Shown here piece after piece: positions 1 through 7,305 of a stretch of 64,000 nucleotides of DNA (the first letter of the stretch is position 1; the number at the start of each line of letters is the position of its first letter). The stretch lies in assembly GCF_023498005.1 (NCBI RefSeq), contig NZ_CP097289.1, positions 682,001 through 746,000 of the forward strand, written 5' to 3'. The DNA is from Streptomyces durmitorensis (GTDB lineage Bacteria > Actinomycetota > Actinomycetes > Streptomycetales > Streptomycetaceae). The notes under the pieces were generated by a model, which saw only the letters and a list, made by a program, of their open reading frames with translations, had not been told where the DNA came from and made no database searches. The position numbers were made by a program, and so were the translations under genes.

Positions 1-157
1 CGGCTCACGCCTCGTCACCGCGGACATCCGCTCCCACGGTGTCTACGGGCGCGCCCTCGAAGGCCACCGCCCTGTCCCCTGCGCCGACCGCGCGGTCAAC
101 GACTATCTGCGCACGGGAGACCTTCCCGCCCACGACATGACGTGTGCGCGGCGCTGA
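1..157 (+). CDS. C-terminal end of a TAP-like secreted alpha/beta hydrolase (partial)
   Basis: Only the last 51 codons lie in the window; the frame is open from base 2 and stops with TGA at 155-157. The translation contains SHGVYGRALEG, then CADRAVNDYLRTGDLP and ends DMTCARR. This is the usual end of the TAP C-terminal domain found in Streptomyces tripeptidyl aminopeptidase-like hydrolases, where two cysteines and the NxYLxTGxLP stretch are conserved. The family removes tripeptides or single residues from peptides outside the cell. The catalytic serine and signal peptide lie left of the window and cannot be checked. A full-length member of the same family is encoded at 41900-43402. Confidence 0.7.
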   Translation, partial: GSRLVTADIRSHGVYGRALEGHRPVPCADRAVNDYLRTGDLPAHDMTCARR

Positions 158-280
158 CTCTCGATCCGCGGCTGGGTGCGGGAGCGGCGGAAGAACCGAG
201 CCGTTCGCGGCGGGTGTCATGTCAGGTGCCTCAATCTCCTCCTGCGCCCGCCGCCGACCCTGGCCTACCATCAGTCGGAC

Positions 281-643
281 ATGGCGATACGGGAGAGGCG
301 ACCTCAGGGCAGTGCGGTGTGCACTGTCCTCCTGGCCATGGCCTTCCTCTTCCTCATCCCCTTGCTCGGGGTCGACGGGCCGTCGGGCACCGCCCTCGCG
401 TCGGTCACCGCGTCGGCCACCGCGTCGGCCACCGATGACCGAGTCGGCGGCCGCGGCTGTCACGAGGGCCAGAACAGGACTCCGCGCGAGGCGTTGCCCG
501 CTCCCGAGCGGACCACCTCACCTGTCTTCGGGGCGGCACCCGCGTCGTACGAGCCACGGGACGACGTGCCCGCGCTGCCCGGAGCCTCGCCCCCGGACGC
601 GACGTCCGTCGACCTCTACAGAACCCAGGTCATCAGAACGTAG
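281..643 (+). CDS. Small secreted or single-pass membrane protein, unknown function
   Basis: This 120-residue protein begins MAIRERRPQGS, followed by a strongly hydrophobic segment of about 20 residues (AVCTVLLAMAFLFLIPLLGV). The rest is Ala/Pro/Asp-rich with no recognisable domain. The positive N-terminus followed by a hydrophobic stretch fits a signal peptide or signal anchor, so the product probably lies in or outside the membrane. The frame stays open upstream to 176, but that extension is Arg-rich and reads like non-coding sequence, so the ATG at 281 is preferred. No clear ribosome binding site is seen. It precedes the DoxX gene by about 110 bases. I do not recognise the protein and cannot assign a function. 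Confidence 0.45.
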   Translation: MAIRERRPQGSAVCTVLLAMAFLFLIPLLGVDGPSGTALASVTASATASATDDRVGGRGCHEGQNRTPREALPAPERTTSPVFGAAPASYEPRDDVPALPGASPPDATSVDLYRTQVIRT

Positions 644-755
644 ACGGGATCTCTCCACCCGCACCCACGCCGACGAGACCGATCGGCACCGCCACACCAC
701 ATTCACCGATCACAGCGATCGCATCGCATCGCATCGATCAACTGGAGAGATTCGC

Positions 756-1325
756 ATGCCCTTTTCCTCTTCCACCAGTTCCACCGGCACGCACACCGCG
801 GTTCCGGGCGGCACCGGCTCCCCGCTCGCCTCCGCGCAGTCCGGCATGGACATCGGGCTCCTGCTGCTGCGCTGCGCAGTCGGCCTGACCATGGCCGTCC
901 ACGGCACCCAGAAGCTGTTCGGCTGGTTCAACGGCGCAGGCCTCGACAGCACCGCGGGGTTCTTCGCGAGCGACGGCTACTCCGCCCCGAAGGCCATGGC
1001 CACGGTCGCCGGTCTCACCGAGACGTTCTGCGGCCTGGGTCTGGCCATCGGCCTGCTCACGCCGCTCGCCGGGGCGGGCATCGTCGGCATCATGCTCAAC
1101 GCCATCGCCATGAAGTGGGGCAACGGCTTCTTCAACCCCGCCGGCATCGAGTACGACCTGGTTCTGCTCACGGCGGCCGTGAGCCTGGCGCTAGCAGGAC
1201 CCGGCAGGTACGCCGTCGACCACTTCCTGCCCGTCCCGCGCACCCACCGCCTCTCCCACGGCATCGCCGCCGTGGCACTGGGCGCCGTCTCGGCCGCCGT
1301 CGTCCTGGTGGCCCTGCACGACTGA
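756..1325 (+). CDS. DoxX family membrane protein
   Basis: This 189-residue integral membrane protein has about four hydrophobic segments after a Ser/Thr/Gly-rich N-terminus of about 30 residues. The segment GLLLLRCAVGLTMAVHGTQKLFGWF is the characteristic first helix of the DoxX/DoxD family, with the HGxQKLFGWF signature. Later helices contain GLAIGLLTPLAG, a conserved family loop, and MKWGNGFFNPAG. DoxX proteins are small membrane proteins linked to redox and thiol stress in several bacteria; their exact reaction is usually unknown. The ATG is preceded by CTGGAGAGA at a suitable distance. The frame is open far upstream, but the extension is Arg/Pro-rich and non-coding in character. A strong hairpin follows the gene. 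Confidence 0.88.
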   Translation: MPFSSSTSSTGTHTAVPGGTGSPLASAQSGMDIGLLLLRCAVGLTMAVHGTQKLFGWFNGAGLDSTAGFFASDGYSAPKAMATVAGLTETFCGLGLAIGLLTPLAGAGIVGIMLNAIAMKWGNGFFNPAGIEYDLVLLTAAVSLALAGPGRYAVDHFLPVPRTHRLSHGIAAVALGAVSAAVVLVALHD

Positions 1326-1353
1326 CCGGATGGCACTGGGCGGTTGCTTCCGG

Positions 1354-1384
1354 GCGGGCCACGGCGCCGTGCGCCGTGGCCCGC
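1354..1384. terminator. Bidirectional hairpin terminator
   Basis: A perfect 13-base inverted repeat (arms 1354-1366 and 1372-1384, GCGGGCCACGGCG and its complement) encloses a 5-base loop. It sits between the converging ends of the DoxX gene and the lipoprotein gene. There is no U-tract, which is common for Streptomyces terminators. Confidence 0.75.
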
Positions 1385-1391
1385 GCTCGCC

Positions 1392-1988
1392 TCACTCGGC
1401 GGGCAGGCTCCAGATGGCGGGCTTGGCGTCGTCCTTCTCCGCCCAGTGCACTTCCAGGTTCTTCGCGGACTCGGGAACCAGGTAGGTCTCGCACAGGACG
1501 TGACTCTCACCCTTCTTCCAGCCCTCGAGGTCCAGCGGGTCCTCGCAGCCCTGCGCGTCCTCCGCGGCGCCGATGAGCAGTCCGCCGCGGGTGCCGTCCG
1601 CCCAGACCTCCGTGGTGTCCGCGACGTCGGGGGTGTCGGTGAGCGGGGCACCGCCCTTGTGCGTGAACTTGATGTGGGCGACCGCGGGGACCAGGCCCTT
1701 GGCGTCCTCGGGATCCTGGACCAGCTTCTTGGCGTCGGCTGCCGTGCCCAGGTCGACCTTCTGGGCGGCGACGTCGTAGGTGACGGCGGCCCCGTCCTCC
1801 TCCACCTTCCCCGTGGTGCTCGCGCCGGCGGCCAGCTTCTCCTCCTTGGGCTGGGAGCTGGCGGCGCCGTCCTTGGGCTTGTCATCGGAGCCCTCCGACT
1901 TCGAGTCGCCGCCGCCACAGGCCGTCAGGGCCAGGGCGAGCACGGCGGTCGGTACGGCGAGGCGCAGTGCGGTGTTGCGGTGGAACAA
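1392..1988 (-). CDS. Putative lipoprotein
   Basis: This 198-residue protein starts at a TTG placed about 5 bases after GGAGG and reads MFHRNTALRLAV. A hydrophobic core follows, then the lipobox ALALTAC with the modified cysteine around residue 22. A Gly/Ser/Asp/Lys-rich linker leads to a soluble domain with paired cysteines (AQGCEDPLDLEG and SHVLCETYLVPE), which may form a disulfide outside the membrane. Members of this uncharacterised Streptomyces lipoprotein type are anchored to the outer face of the membrane. The frame is open further upstream, but only this start gives a complete signal peptide and a ribosome site. Binding role unknown. Confidence 0.8.
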   Translation of the reverse strand: MFHRNTALRLAVPTAVLALALTACGGGDSKSEGSDDKPKDGAASSQPKEEKLAAGASTTGKVEEDGAAVTYDVAAQKVDLGTAADAKKLVQDPEDAKGLVPAVAHIKFTHKGGAPLTDTPDVADTTEVWADGTRGGLLIGAAEDAQGCEDPLDLEGWKKGESHVLCETYLVPESAKNLEVHWAEKDDAKPAIWSLPAE

Positions 1989-2089
1989 GGTGACCTCCTG
2001 GTCGATGGCCGGGCTGTTCCCGGCACGTGTGGGGGGCTTGGGGGGAGCAGGAGTTGGGGTGCTCCGCGTACGGCAGCGGTGGGCGCGGG

Positions 2090-3382
2090 TCAGGCGGCCG
2101 TTCCTCGGTAGAGGCCTCTGCGTTCGGCCGACCTGATGGCCCGGTGGTCTCTGTCGACGTCCTTGCGGCTGTCGGCGGCCAGGACCAGCTCGCCCGGGGA
2201 GCTGGCCCTGTCCACGGTGCGTCGCACCCTGGCGCCGGGGCGCAAGGCGCCCACGGCCTGCCGGACGGTGGGGAGCGTCGTGACCGTACGCAGCAACTCC
2301 TCGTCGAGCGCTCCGTCCTGCGGAGCGATCAGGGACACGCGTGCGACGTGCGGCCGGGGCGAGGGACGTGTCGCAGCCTGGGGGCACTCGGGAAGCACGG
2401 CCTGTACCGCGTCCTGTACGAGGTTGCTCCCGGTCAGCTCGCGCAGGACGCGGTCGGCGGCGTCCATCGGCGGCCCGGACTCGGCGCGCACCAGGACCGG
2501 ACCTTGTCCGTGCACGACCACGAGTCGGCTGCGGAGTGCGCCCGTGGTCACCCCGAGGATGTCAAGGACCCGCTGCATGTAGAGGGTCAGGACGCGGGGC
2601 GCGTGACCGCGCGGGTCGACCAGATCCGACCGGTCGTGCAGTCCGGAGGGGGCCCGGGTCTCGGCCCAGACGCGGGTGACGCGGTGCTGAACCGCGCCGA
2701 AGGGTCCGCTTCCGGTGACGGTGTCGAGGTGGTAAACGGCACCGGACAGATGCTCCTGGAGGACCAAGTGCGGGTCGAGGCCGTGCTGATGGGCGGTCCG
2801 GCGCATCGCACGCCAGGCCACGGCGAGGTCGTAGCCCGACCGGCACCGCCGGACGGGAGCCTCGAGGGCCGTATCGGCGGCGGCGACGACGTACTCCGGC
2901 AGGTCGTAGAAGGCGGCCCAGTCGAGCGCGGTGGCCAGGCTCGCCGTGCGGATGCCGCGCGGGACCGCCACGCCGGCGGCCGCCAGTGTCTCGGCCTGGA
3001 GCCCGATGTCGTGGCGCAGCGGTGAGCTGGAGGGGTCGTTGCCCGTGCTCCGCAGCCGCTCGGCCAGTTGGTCGGCGAGGTCGATCCCCAGTGCGCTCCC
3101 TGCGACCACCGCGCCCACCTGGTGGGGAGCCAGTAACTTGACGGTCTCGCGCAGGGATCCGGTGTGCACGATCCGGCGGCGGTACTCCCCGCTGACGGTG
3201 GAGCCCGCGAGCTCCGGCGGGAGCGTCTCGGGGGCCAGTTCGACCGCCACGCAGGGCCAGCCGCGCGCGGTGAACTCTCCGGCGTACGCGCCGTCATCGC
3301 CGTAGGGAGCCACGACCACCGCCACGCGGTCCGGGTGCGATGCGGTCTCAAGGGCAGCGGGCGCGACTGGCTGGAGGGCCAT
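2090..3382 (-). CDS. ATP-grasp domain protein (peptide/amide ligase-like)
   Basis: This 430-residue soluble protein has an N-terminal Rossmann-like part (VAVVVAPYGDDGAYAGEFTA). A central stretch has the ATP-grasp layout: a 'claim' helix near LAERLRSTGNDP, then LQEHLSGAVYHLDTVTGSG, which resembles the ATP-grasp hinge and substrate strands. The C-terminal region includes VRAESGPPMDAADRVLREL. The family joins a carboxylate to an amine through an acyl phosphate; the substrates here are unknown and some metal-binding residues look degenerate. The ATG follows GAGGAG by about 9 bases. Leu83 is coded by the rare TTA codon (3134-3136), suggesting bldA-dependent translation. Its promoter region carries one of three motifs shared with the adjacent XRE gene region, so it is probably part of that regulon. 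Confidence 0.62.
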   Translation of the reverse strand: MALQPVAPAALETASHPDRVAVVVAPYGDDGAYAGEFTARGWPCVAVELAPETLPPELAGSTVSGEYRRRIVHTGSLRETVKLLAPHQVGAVVAGSALGIDLADQLAERLRSTGNDPSSSPLRHDIGLQAETLAAAGVAVPRGIRTASLATALDWAAFYDLPEYVVAAADTALEAPVRRCRSGYDLAVAWRAMRRTAHQHGLDPHLVLQEHLSGAVYHLDTVTGSGPFGAVQHRVTRVWAETRAPSGLHDRSDLVDPRGHAPRVLTLYMQRVLDILGVTTGALRSRLVVVHGQGPVLVRAESGPPMDAADRVLRELTGSNLVQDAVQAVLPECPQAATRPSPRPHVARVSLIAPQDGALDEELLRTVTTLPTVRQAVGALRPGARVRRTVDRASSPGELVLAADSRKDVDRDHRAIRSAERRGLYRGTAA

Positions 3383-3549
3383 GACGGATGTGCTCCTCAA
3401 GGATTGACGATCAGCACCTCTGCGGTGCTCGGCGGGGCCCTGTGGGGTGCGGGCGGCCGCGGAGGCACGGGGTGAACCGAAGCACCCCCGGGTGCGGATG
3501 GTCTACCGAGCCTGGGGACACGTAGATCTTTGTGCATGGCCCGACGGCC

Positions 3550-3564
3550 TGTCAACAATTGGGG
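3550..3564 (-). promoter_or_regulatory. Shared CCCCRATYRTTGACA motif, copy in front of the ATP-grasp gene
   Basis: Read on the minus strand, this site is CCCCAATTGTTGACA. It matches 12 or 13 of 15 bases of the two plus-strand copies at 4395-4409 and 4492-4506. It lies between the end of the XRE gene and the start of the ATP-grasp gene, with the TTGACA pointing toward the latter. It could be a -35 element, an operator for the XRE regulator, or both. Confidence 0.5.
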
Positions 3565-3582
3565 CACTCAGGGGGCGGTCGC

Positions 3583-4314
3583 CTACTCGTCCCGTGATTC
3601 CGGCGTCGCCCGTCGCGCACGCTCCTGGAGCGCGAGGGTGTCGAGGGCGGGGAGGATGTCACGCAGCACGTCGACCTCACCGGTACTGCGCAGGGCGAGA
3701 CTGTCGGCCCCGAGTCGCTTGAGGGCCACCTTCGTTGCCAGCTTCGGCAGATCCTCGTTGACCATGCGCTTCAGGTGCTCGACCAGCGCCTCGCCCTCAC
3801 TGCGGAAGCAGAACCCGAGAGGAGCGTGGAAGAAGTTCTCCAGGGTGCCGACCATGTCGTGCCGCGGCTTGCGCTCGCCGTTGAAGATGTTCCAGACCGT
3901 CTGTCGCGTGATGCCGGTCCTGGCGGCGATGTCGGCGTCCTTGTACGGCTTCTGGGTCGCCGGGTTGAGTCGCGTGGCCCTGAGGAAGCTCAACCGCGGC
4001 AGAAGCAGGGCCAGGCGGAAGCCTTCCCGCTCCTTGACCTCCGCCGGCTCCTCCTCCGTGAGAGGCGCCCCGTCCAGCAGTGCCTGGGCGCGCTCGGCGG
4101 CGATCCCCGTCATGTAGGAGACGTGCTCGGGAGGCAGCAGATTCCCCCGCGCCTTCCCCAACCGGCCCGCGTAGGCGTCGACATCGACCAGGAAGCGGTC
4201 GATGGCGAATCGGAGGAGGTACTCCCGGGGCGCCTCTTCCTGCTGGGCGTCCGGGTGGGTACCGGCCAGCAGGCGGTCGATGTCGCCGCCTCTGGGGTCG
4301 GCGTCTGCGTTCAC
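3583..4314 (-). CDS. XRE-family transcriptional regulator
   Basis: This 243-residue protein has a helix-turn-helix near residues 130-165 (DADIAARTGITRQTVW followed by NIFNGERKPRHDMVG), the classical XRE/Cro layout, and a second weaker helical repeat in its N-terminal half. The rest is helical and charged. The GTG start is chosen because GGAGA lies 6 bases upstream; the frame stays open for another 32 codons without support. The gene is flanked by three copies of a shared motif. An ImmA/IrrE-type peptidase is encoded in the same island. In ICEBs1 and related systems such a peptidase cleaves an XRE repressor; the same pairing is inferred here. It is transcribed divergently from the P450 genes. 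Confidence 0.85.
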   Translation of the reverse strand: MNADADPRGGDIDRLLAGTHPDAQQEEAPREYLLRFAIDRFLVDVDAYAGRLGKARGNLLPPEHVSYMTGIAAERAQALLDGAPLTEEEPAEVKEREGFRLALLLPRLSFLRATRLNPATQKPYKDADIAARTGITRQTVWNIFNGERKPRHDMVGTLENFFHAPLGFCFRSEGEALVEHLKRMVNEDLPKLATKVALKRLGADSLALRSTGEVDVLRDILPALDTLALQERARRATPESRDE

Positions 4315-4392
4315 CTGTAGGTCTCCAAAGGCCACGGGACACGATGGGCTGTTGTGAGGATAGCCACTGACGAGCCGCCCTCCTCTGTGTGC

Positions 4393-4409
4393 TTCCCCGA
4401 TCGTTGACA
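4393..4409 (+). promoter_or_regulatory. Shared motif copy 1 in the XRE/P450 divergent promoter
   Basis: The 17 bases TTCCCCGATCGTTGACA recur 97 bases downstream with two changes, and in shorter form on the other strand at 3550-3564. The core contains the palindrome CGATCG and ends in a consensus-like TTGACA. The position between divergent genes suggests an operator for the XRE protein or a -35 box. Confidence 0.55.
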
Positions 4410-4489
4410 CCCCGTCGCGAGGTGCTGGAAGATCACAGACCAGATCAGGGCCGCAGCCCGGCAGTTCGCGCCAGCCGTACGCTGCGAAG

Positions 4490-4506
4490 TTCCCCGATTA
4501 TTGACA
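4490..4506 (+). promoter_or_regulatory. Shared motif copy 2, just upstream of the P450-like gene
   Basis: TTCCCCGATTATTGACA ends 14 bases before the ATG of the P450-like gene. That is too close to be a -35 box for that start, so an operator role is more likely for this copy unless translation starts further downstream. Confidence 0.55.
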
Positions 4507-4520
4507 ACGAAATCGGTGTC

Positions 4521-5393
4521 ATGACTTCATATCCTGATTTTCCCGCTGGTGCCAGCACTCTCTTACCTACCGCCGGCTGCCCGCTGGTCATCGGCTTCGG
4601 GGAGACGAAGCGGGTGATGCGCGAGGGGGTGCTCTACAGCCGGAGCCCCCGGCACTGGCAGCGGATCTTCGGGTTCTCGGAGCAGGCGGCGCTGCAACTG
4701 GTGACGGCCCTGCCCGCCCTTCTCGACGGCGGGGACAAGGCGCTGGAGGCCAACCAGCAGATCATGAACGTCATCGAGGAGAGCGACGCCCGGAGCGCGG
4801 AGGAGATCGTCCGCAGCAATGAAGAGATCCCCGAACAGGCGTGGCTCACCCTGGCCTCAGCCATGGGCGCCATGGGCAACTGGATCTCGAACGGCCTTGA
4901 GCGGCAGGTCAACAGCGCCAAGATGCGCAACGACGTGAACCACGGCCTCGCCGACATCGAGGGCGCCATGCGGGCCACGCTGTGGGAGCAGCCTCCGCTG
5001 CAGCGCGTCATCGGCCGCTGGGCGACGCGGGACACCCGCCTGGGCGAGCAGGACATCGCGGCGGGCGACCTGCTCGTGCTCGACCTGGCCGCCGTCAATC
5101 AGGACCCGTGCATGGGGTCGGACGCCGAACGTGCCGCGATGGCCGCCCACAGCGAGGCCAACCTGCGGTACGGCGCGGGGGAACACGAGTGTCCGTTCCC
5201 CGACCTGGCGGAGGCGATCACGGTGACGGCGATCGACTGCCTGCTGCAGCGGCTGCCCGACGTCCGCCTCGCCGACGGCGCGTCCCTGACATGGCGCCCG
5301 TCCGTCATCGTGCGCGCCCTGGAGGCCCTGCCCGTCCGATTCGCCCCGACCGCCCGCTCGGTCCCAGCCTCGGAGGTTCCCTCTCGTGTCTGA
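4521..5393 (+). CDS. Truncated cytochrome P450-like protein
   Basis: This 290-residue protein resembles the C-terminal two thirds of a bacterial P450. RVIGRWATRDTRLGEQDIAAGD corresponds to the strand pair before the heme loop, AVNQDP to the conserved NxDP, and LRYGAGEHECPFPDLAEA to the heme-binding loop with a candidate Cys ligand near residue 223. The glycine two residues after that Cys is replaced by Phe-Pro. The usual GxETT oxygen-binding motif is not found and the protein is about 110 residues short of a normal P450, so it may be a non-catalytic partner. The ATG is inferred; no good ribosome site is seen. Codon 15 is TTA (4563-4565) and the first codons are unusually AT-rich. It overlaps the next P450 gene by 8 bases. 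Confidence 0.65.
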   Translation: MTSYPDFPAGASTLLPTAGCPLVIGFGETKRVMREGVLYSRSPRHWQRIFGFSEQAALQLVTALPALLDGGDKALEANQQIMNVIEESDARSAEEIVRSNEEIPEQAWLTLASAMGAMGNWISNGLERQVNSAKMRNDVNHGLADIEGAMRATLWEQPPLQRVIGRWATRDTRLGEQDIAAGDLLVLDLAAVNQDPCMGSDAERAAMAAHSEANLRYGAGEHECPFPDLAEAITVTAIDCLLQRLPDVRLADGASLTWRPSVIVRALEALPVRFAPTARSVPASEVPSRV

Positions 5394-6612
5394 TCTGACG
5401 CCACCTCAAGTGACCTTGCTCGACCCGCGCGACCTCGTCGTGGCCGAGGGTCGCGGCCTCAGGGACCAGGGCCCCGTGGTGCGGGTCCGGCTCACCGGTG
5501 ACGTGGAGGTGTGGGCCACCGGGGACCACGCCACGGCGCGCGAGGTCCTCACCCACCCGGACTTCCGCAAGAACCCGGCGCATTGGCAGGCGTACACCGA
5601 CGGCGAGGTGCCGGACAGCTGGCCCCTGCTGGAGCTGATCACGCTCTCCGGCATGCTGAACGCGGACGGCGACGACCACACCCGGCTGCGCAAGCTGGTG
5701 GGCAAGGCCTTCACACCGCCCCGGATCGAGGCGCTGCGGCCGCGCGTCGAGGAGATCGTCGGGGGCCTGATCGACGACCTGGCGGCCGTGGCCGGCCCGG
5801 TCGACCTGCGGGAGGCCTTCGCTCTCCCGCTGCCCATGGCCATCATCTGCAGCCTGTTCGGGCTCGACCTGGACAAGAGCGAGCAGCTGGCCGACAACTT
5901 CGCGGCGCTGCACGACGAGAGCCGCGCCGATGAGGCACCGGCAGGCAAGGCCGGACTCGTCTCCGTGATCGGCGAGCTGATCGCGGAGAAGACCGCAGCG
6001 CCCGGCGACGATCTGACGTCGGCGCTGATCTCCGCCCACGCCGACGGACAAGGCAGCCTCAGCCAGAAGGAGTTGACGGAGACGCTGCTCCTGTTCCTCT
6101 TCGCGGGGCACGAGACCACCGCCAACCTCATCGGAAACGCCGTGCTCAACATGGTCGGCCATCCCGAACAGCTCGCCCTGGCACGCGAGTCGGAGTCCTG
6201 GCCGGCGGTCGTGGACGAGACGCTGCGCCGCGACAGCCCGGTCCGCACGGTGATGTTCTACTACGCCGCCAAGGACGTGACCCTCTCGGGCACCCGGATC
6301 AAGGCGGGTGAGGCCGTGGTCATCCATGTGGCGGCCACCGGGCGCGATCCCCGGCAATTCGGCCCGACAGCCGAGGAGTTCGATGTCCTCCGACAGGCCG
6401 CCGCCTCCCACCTCGGGTTCTCCCACGGCATCCACTACTGCATCGGGGCTCCGCTGGCGAAGATGATGGGCACGGCCGCTCTTCGGGCCCTGCACGGCCG
6501 GTTCGACGTAGAACTCGTCGGCGAGCCGGTGCCGGTGGCCTCGTACTCGTCCAACGCGGCCCGAGCGCTGCCGGCCTTGCTGAGGGACCGAGCCCCGGCC
6601 GGGACGAGGTGA
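5386..6612 (+). CDS. Cytochrome P450 monooxygenase
   Basis: This 408-residue enzyme has all class I bacterial P450 landmarks: the I-helix FAGHETTANL near residue 240, the K-helix ExxR in DETLRRDSPV, and the heme loop LGFSHGIHYCIGAPLAK with the proximal Cys near residue 352. It would oxidise a small organic substrate using electrons from a ferredoxin; no ferredoxin gene is adjacent. The GTG start lies inside the end of the upstream P450-like gene and is preceded by CGGAGG, so the two are translationally coupled. The pairing of a full P450 with a shortened P450-like protein in one operon is notable. Substrate unknown. Confidence 0.93.
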   Translation: MSDLTPPQVTLLDPRDLVVAEGRGLRDQGPVVRVRLTGDVEVWATGDHATAREVLTHPDFRKNPAHWQAYTDGEVPDSWPLLELITLSGMLNADGDDHTRLRKLVGKAFTPPRIEALRPRVEEIVGGLIDDLAAVAGPVDLREAFALPLPMAIICSLFGLDLDKSEQLADNFAALHDESRADEAPAGKAGLVSVIGELIAEKTAAPGDDLTSALISAHADGQGSLSQKELTETLLLFLFAGHETTANLIGNAVLNMVGHPEQLALARESESWPAVVDETLRRDSPVRTVMFYYAAKDVTLSGTRIKAGEAVVIHVAATGRDPRQFGPTAEEFDVLRQAAASHLGFSHGIHYCIGAPLAKMMGTAALRALHGRFDVELVGEPVPVASYSSNAARALPALLRDRAPAGTR

Positions 6613-6699
6613 CAAAGGTGGGCTGATAGTGTCCCGGCGCAGGCCATCGGACACAGCCTGTCACGAACGGGGAGTGTGAACGCCGGGAGGGCTGACCCC

Positions 6700-7305
6700 A
6701 TGCATTCCATCGGCACCCCCGAGCCCGAGCACCGCACCGGTCCCGGCCGCCTGATCCCCGGACGGGTCTCGACGGCCCTGCGCAAACGCCGCGCCTGGAG
6801 CATGGAAGAACGTCGCGCCGCCCGCCTCATCTACAAGGAACTCCAGCTGGCGCCCGACGCCGGTCTGATGGACCTGGTCGAGGCCGTCGGGAAGAAGCGG
6901 GGCCGCCCCATCGAGATCGTCCAGCGCTCCCTGAGCCCGCAGGCGACGGGCATGTGCCTGCCGGGGAAGGACGGGGACCGCATCGTCATCACCACCAACA
7001 CCAGCCCGCATCACCAGCGTTTCATCCTGGGCCACGAACTCTTCCACCTCCTGGAGGGCGAGGAGGACGACTGCGTCAGCGGGCACCACTTCCAGGGCTC
7101 CGTTGCCCTGGAGAGCGAACTGTCCACGCTGCCACCAGGGTTGGTGGACGAAGTGCTGAGCGGTCCCGTCTTCTTCCGTACGACGTTCGAGCGCAGGGCG
7201 GAGTGGCGCGCGGAGGCGTTCGGGACGGTCGCCGCGCTTCAGCTGACCGGGAAGAAGGGCGCGGGGTCGCTCACTTCCGCCTTCGCCAACCGGCGGTTCC
7301 ACTGA
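6700..7305 (+). CDS. ImmA/IrrE-family metallopeptidase
   Basis: This 201-residue protein contains the zinc-protease motif HELFH near residues 112-116 (FILGHELFHLLEGEEDDC). A helical N-terminus includes KRRAWSMEERRAARLIYKEL. An acidic loop follows the motif, and the C-terminal part has AEWRAEAFGTVAALQL, which supplies a further metal-ligand glutamate in the family. ImmA/IrrE peptidases usually cleave XRE-type repressors; the XRE gene at 3583-4314 is the obvious candidate target. ATG 6700 is chosen because GGGAGG sits 9 bases upstream; a GTG at 6676 is an alternative. The stop codon overlaps the start of the DUF6545 gene by one base, so the two are co-translated. Confidence 0.85.
   Translation: MHSIGTPEPEHRTGPGRLIPGRVSTALRKRRAWSMEERRAARLIYKELQLAPDAGLMDLVEAVGKKRGRPIEIVQRSLSPQATGMCLPGKDGDRIVITTNTSPHHQRFILGHELFHLLEGEEDDCVSGHHFQGSVALESELSTLPPGLVDEVLSGPVFFRTTFERRAEWRAEAFGTVAALQLTGKKGAGSLTSAFANRRFH

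Noticed and set aside
717..739. GCATC repeated in tandem before the DoxX gene
   Set aside because: Only three to four 5-base copies; too short to be more than low-complexity sequence around the leader.
3482..3495. GCACCCCCGGGTGC hairpin upstream of the ATP-grasp gene
   Set aside because: The stem is short, it lies in a likely 5' leader, and there is no sign of regulation.
5305..6654. A 449-codon open frame antisense to the P450 gene
   Set aside because: The composition is His/Arg/Gly-rich without motifs, and the P450 on the other strand has all catalytic signatures.
3583..7305. XRE plus ImmA as a toxin-antitoxin pair
   Set aside because: The genes are divergent and separated by two P450 genes, and no toxin fold is seen.
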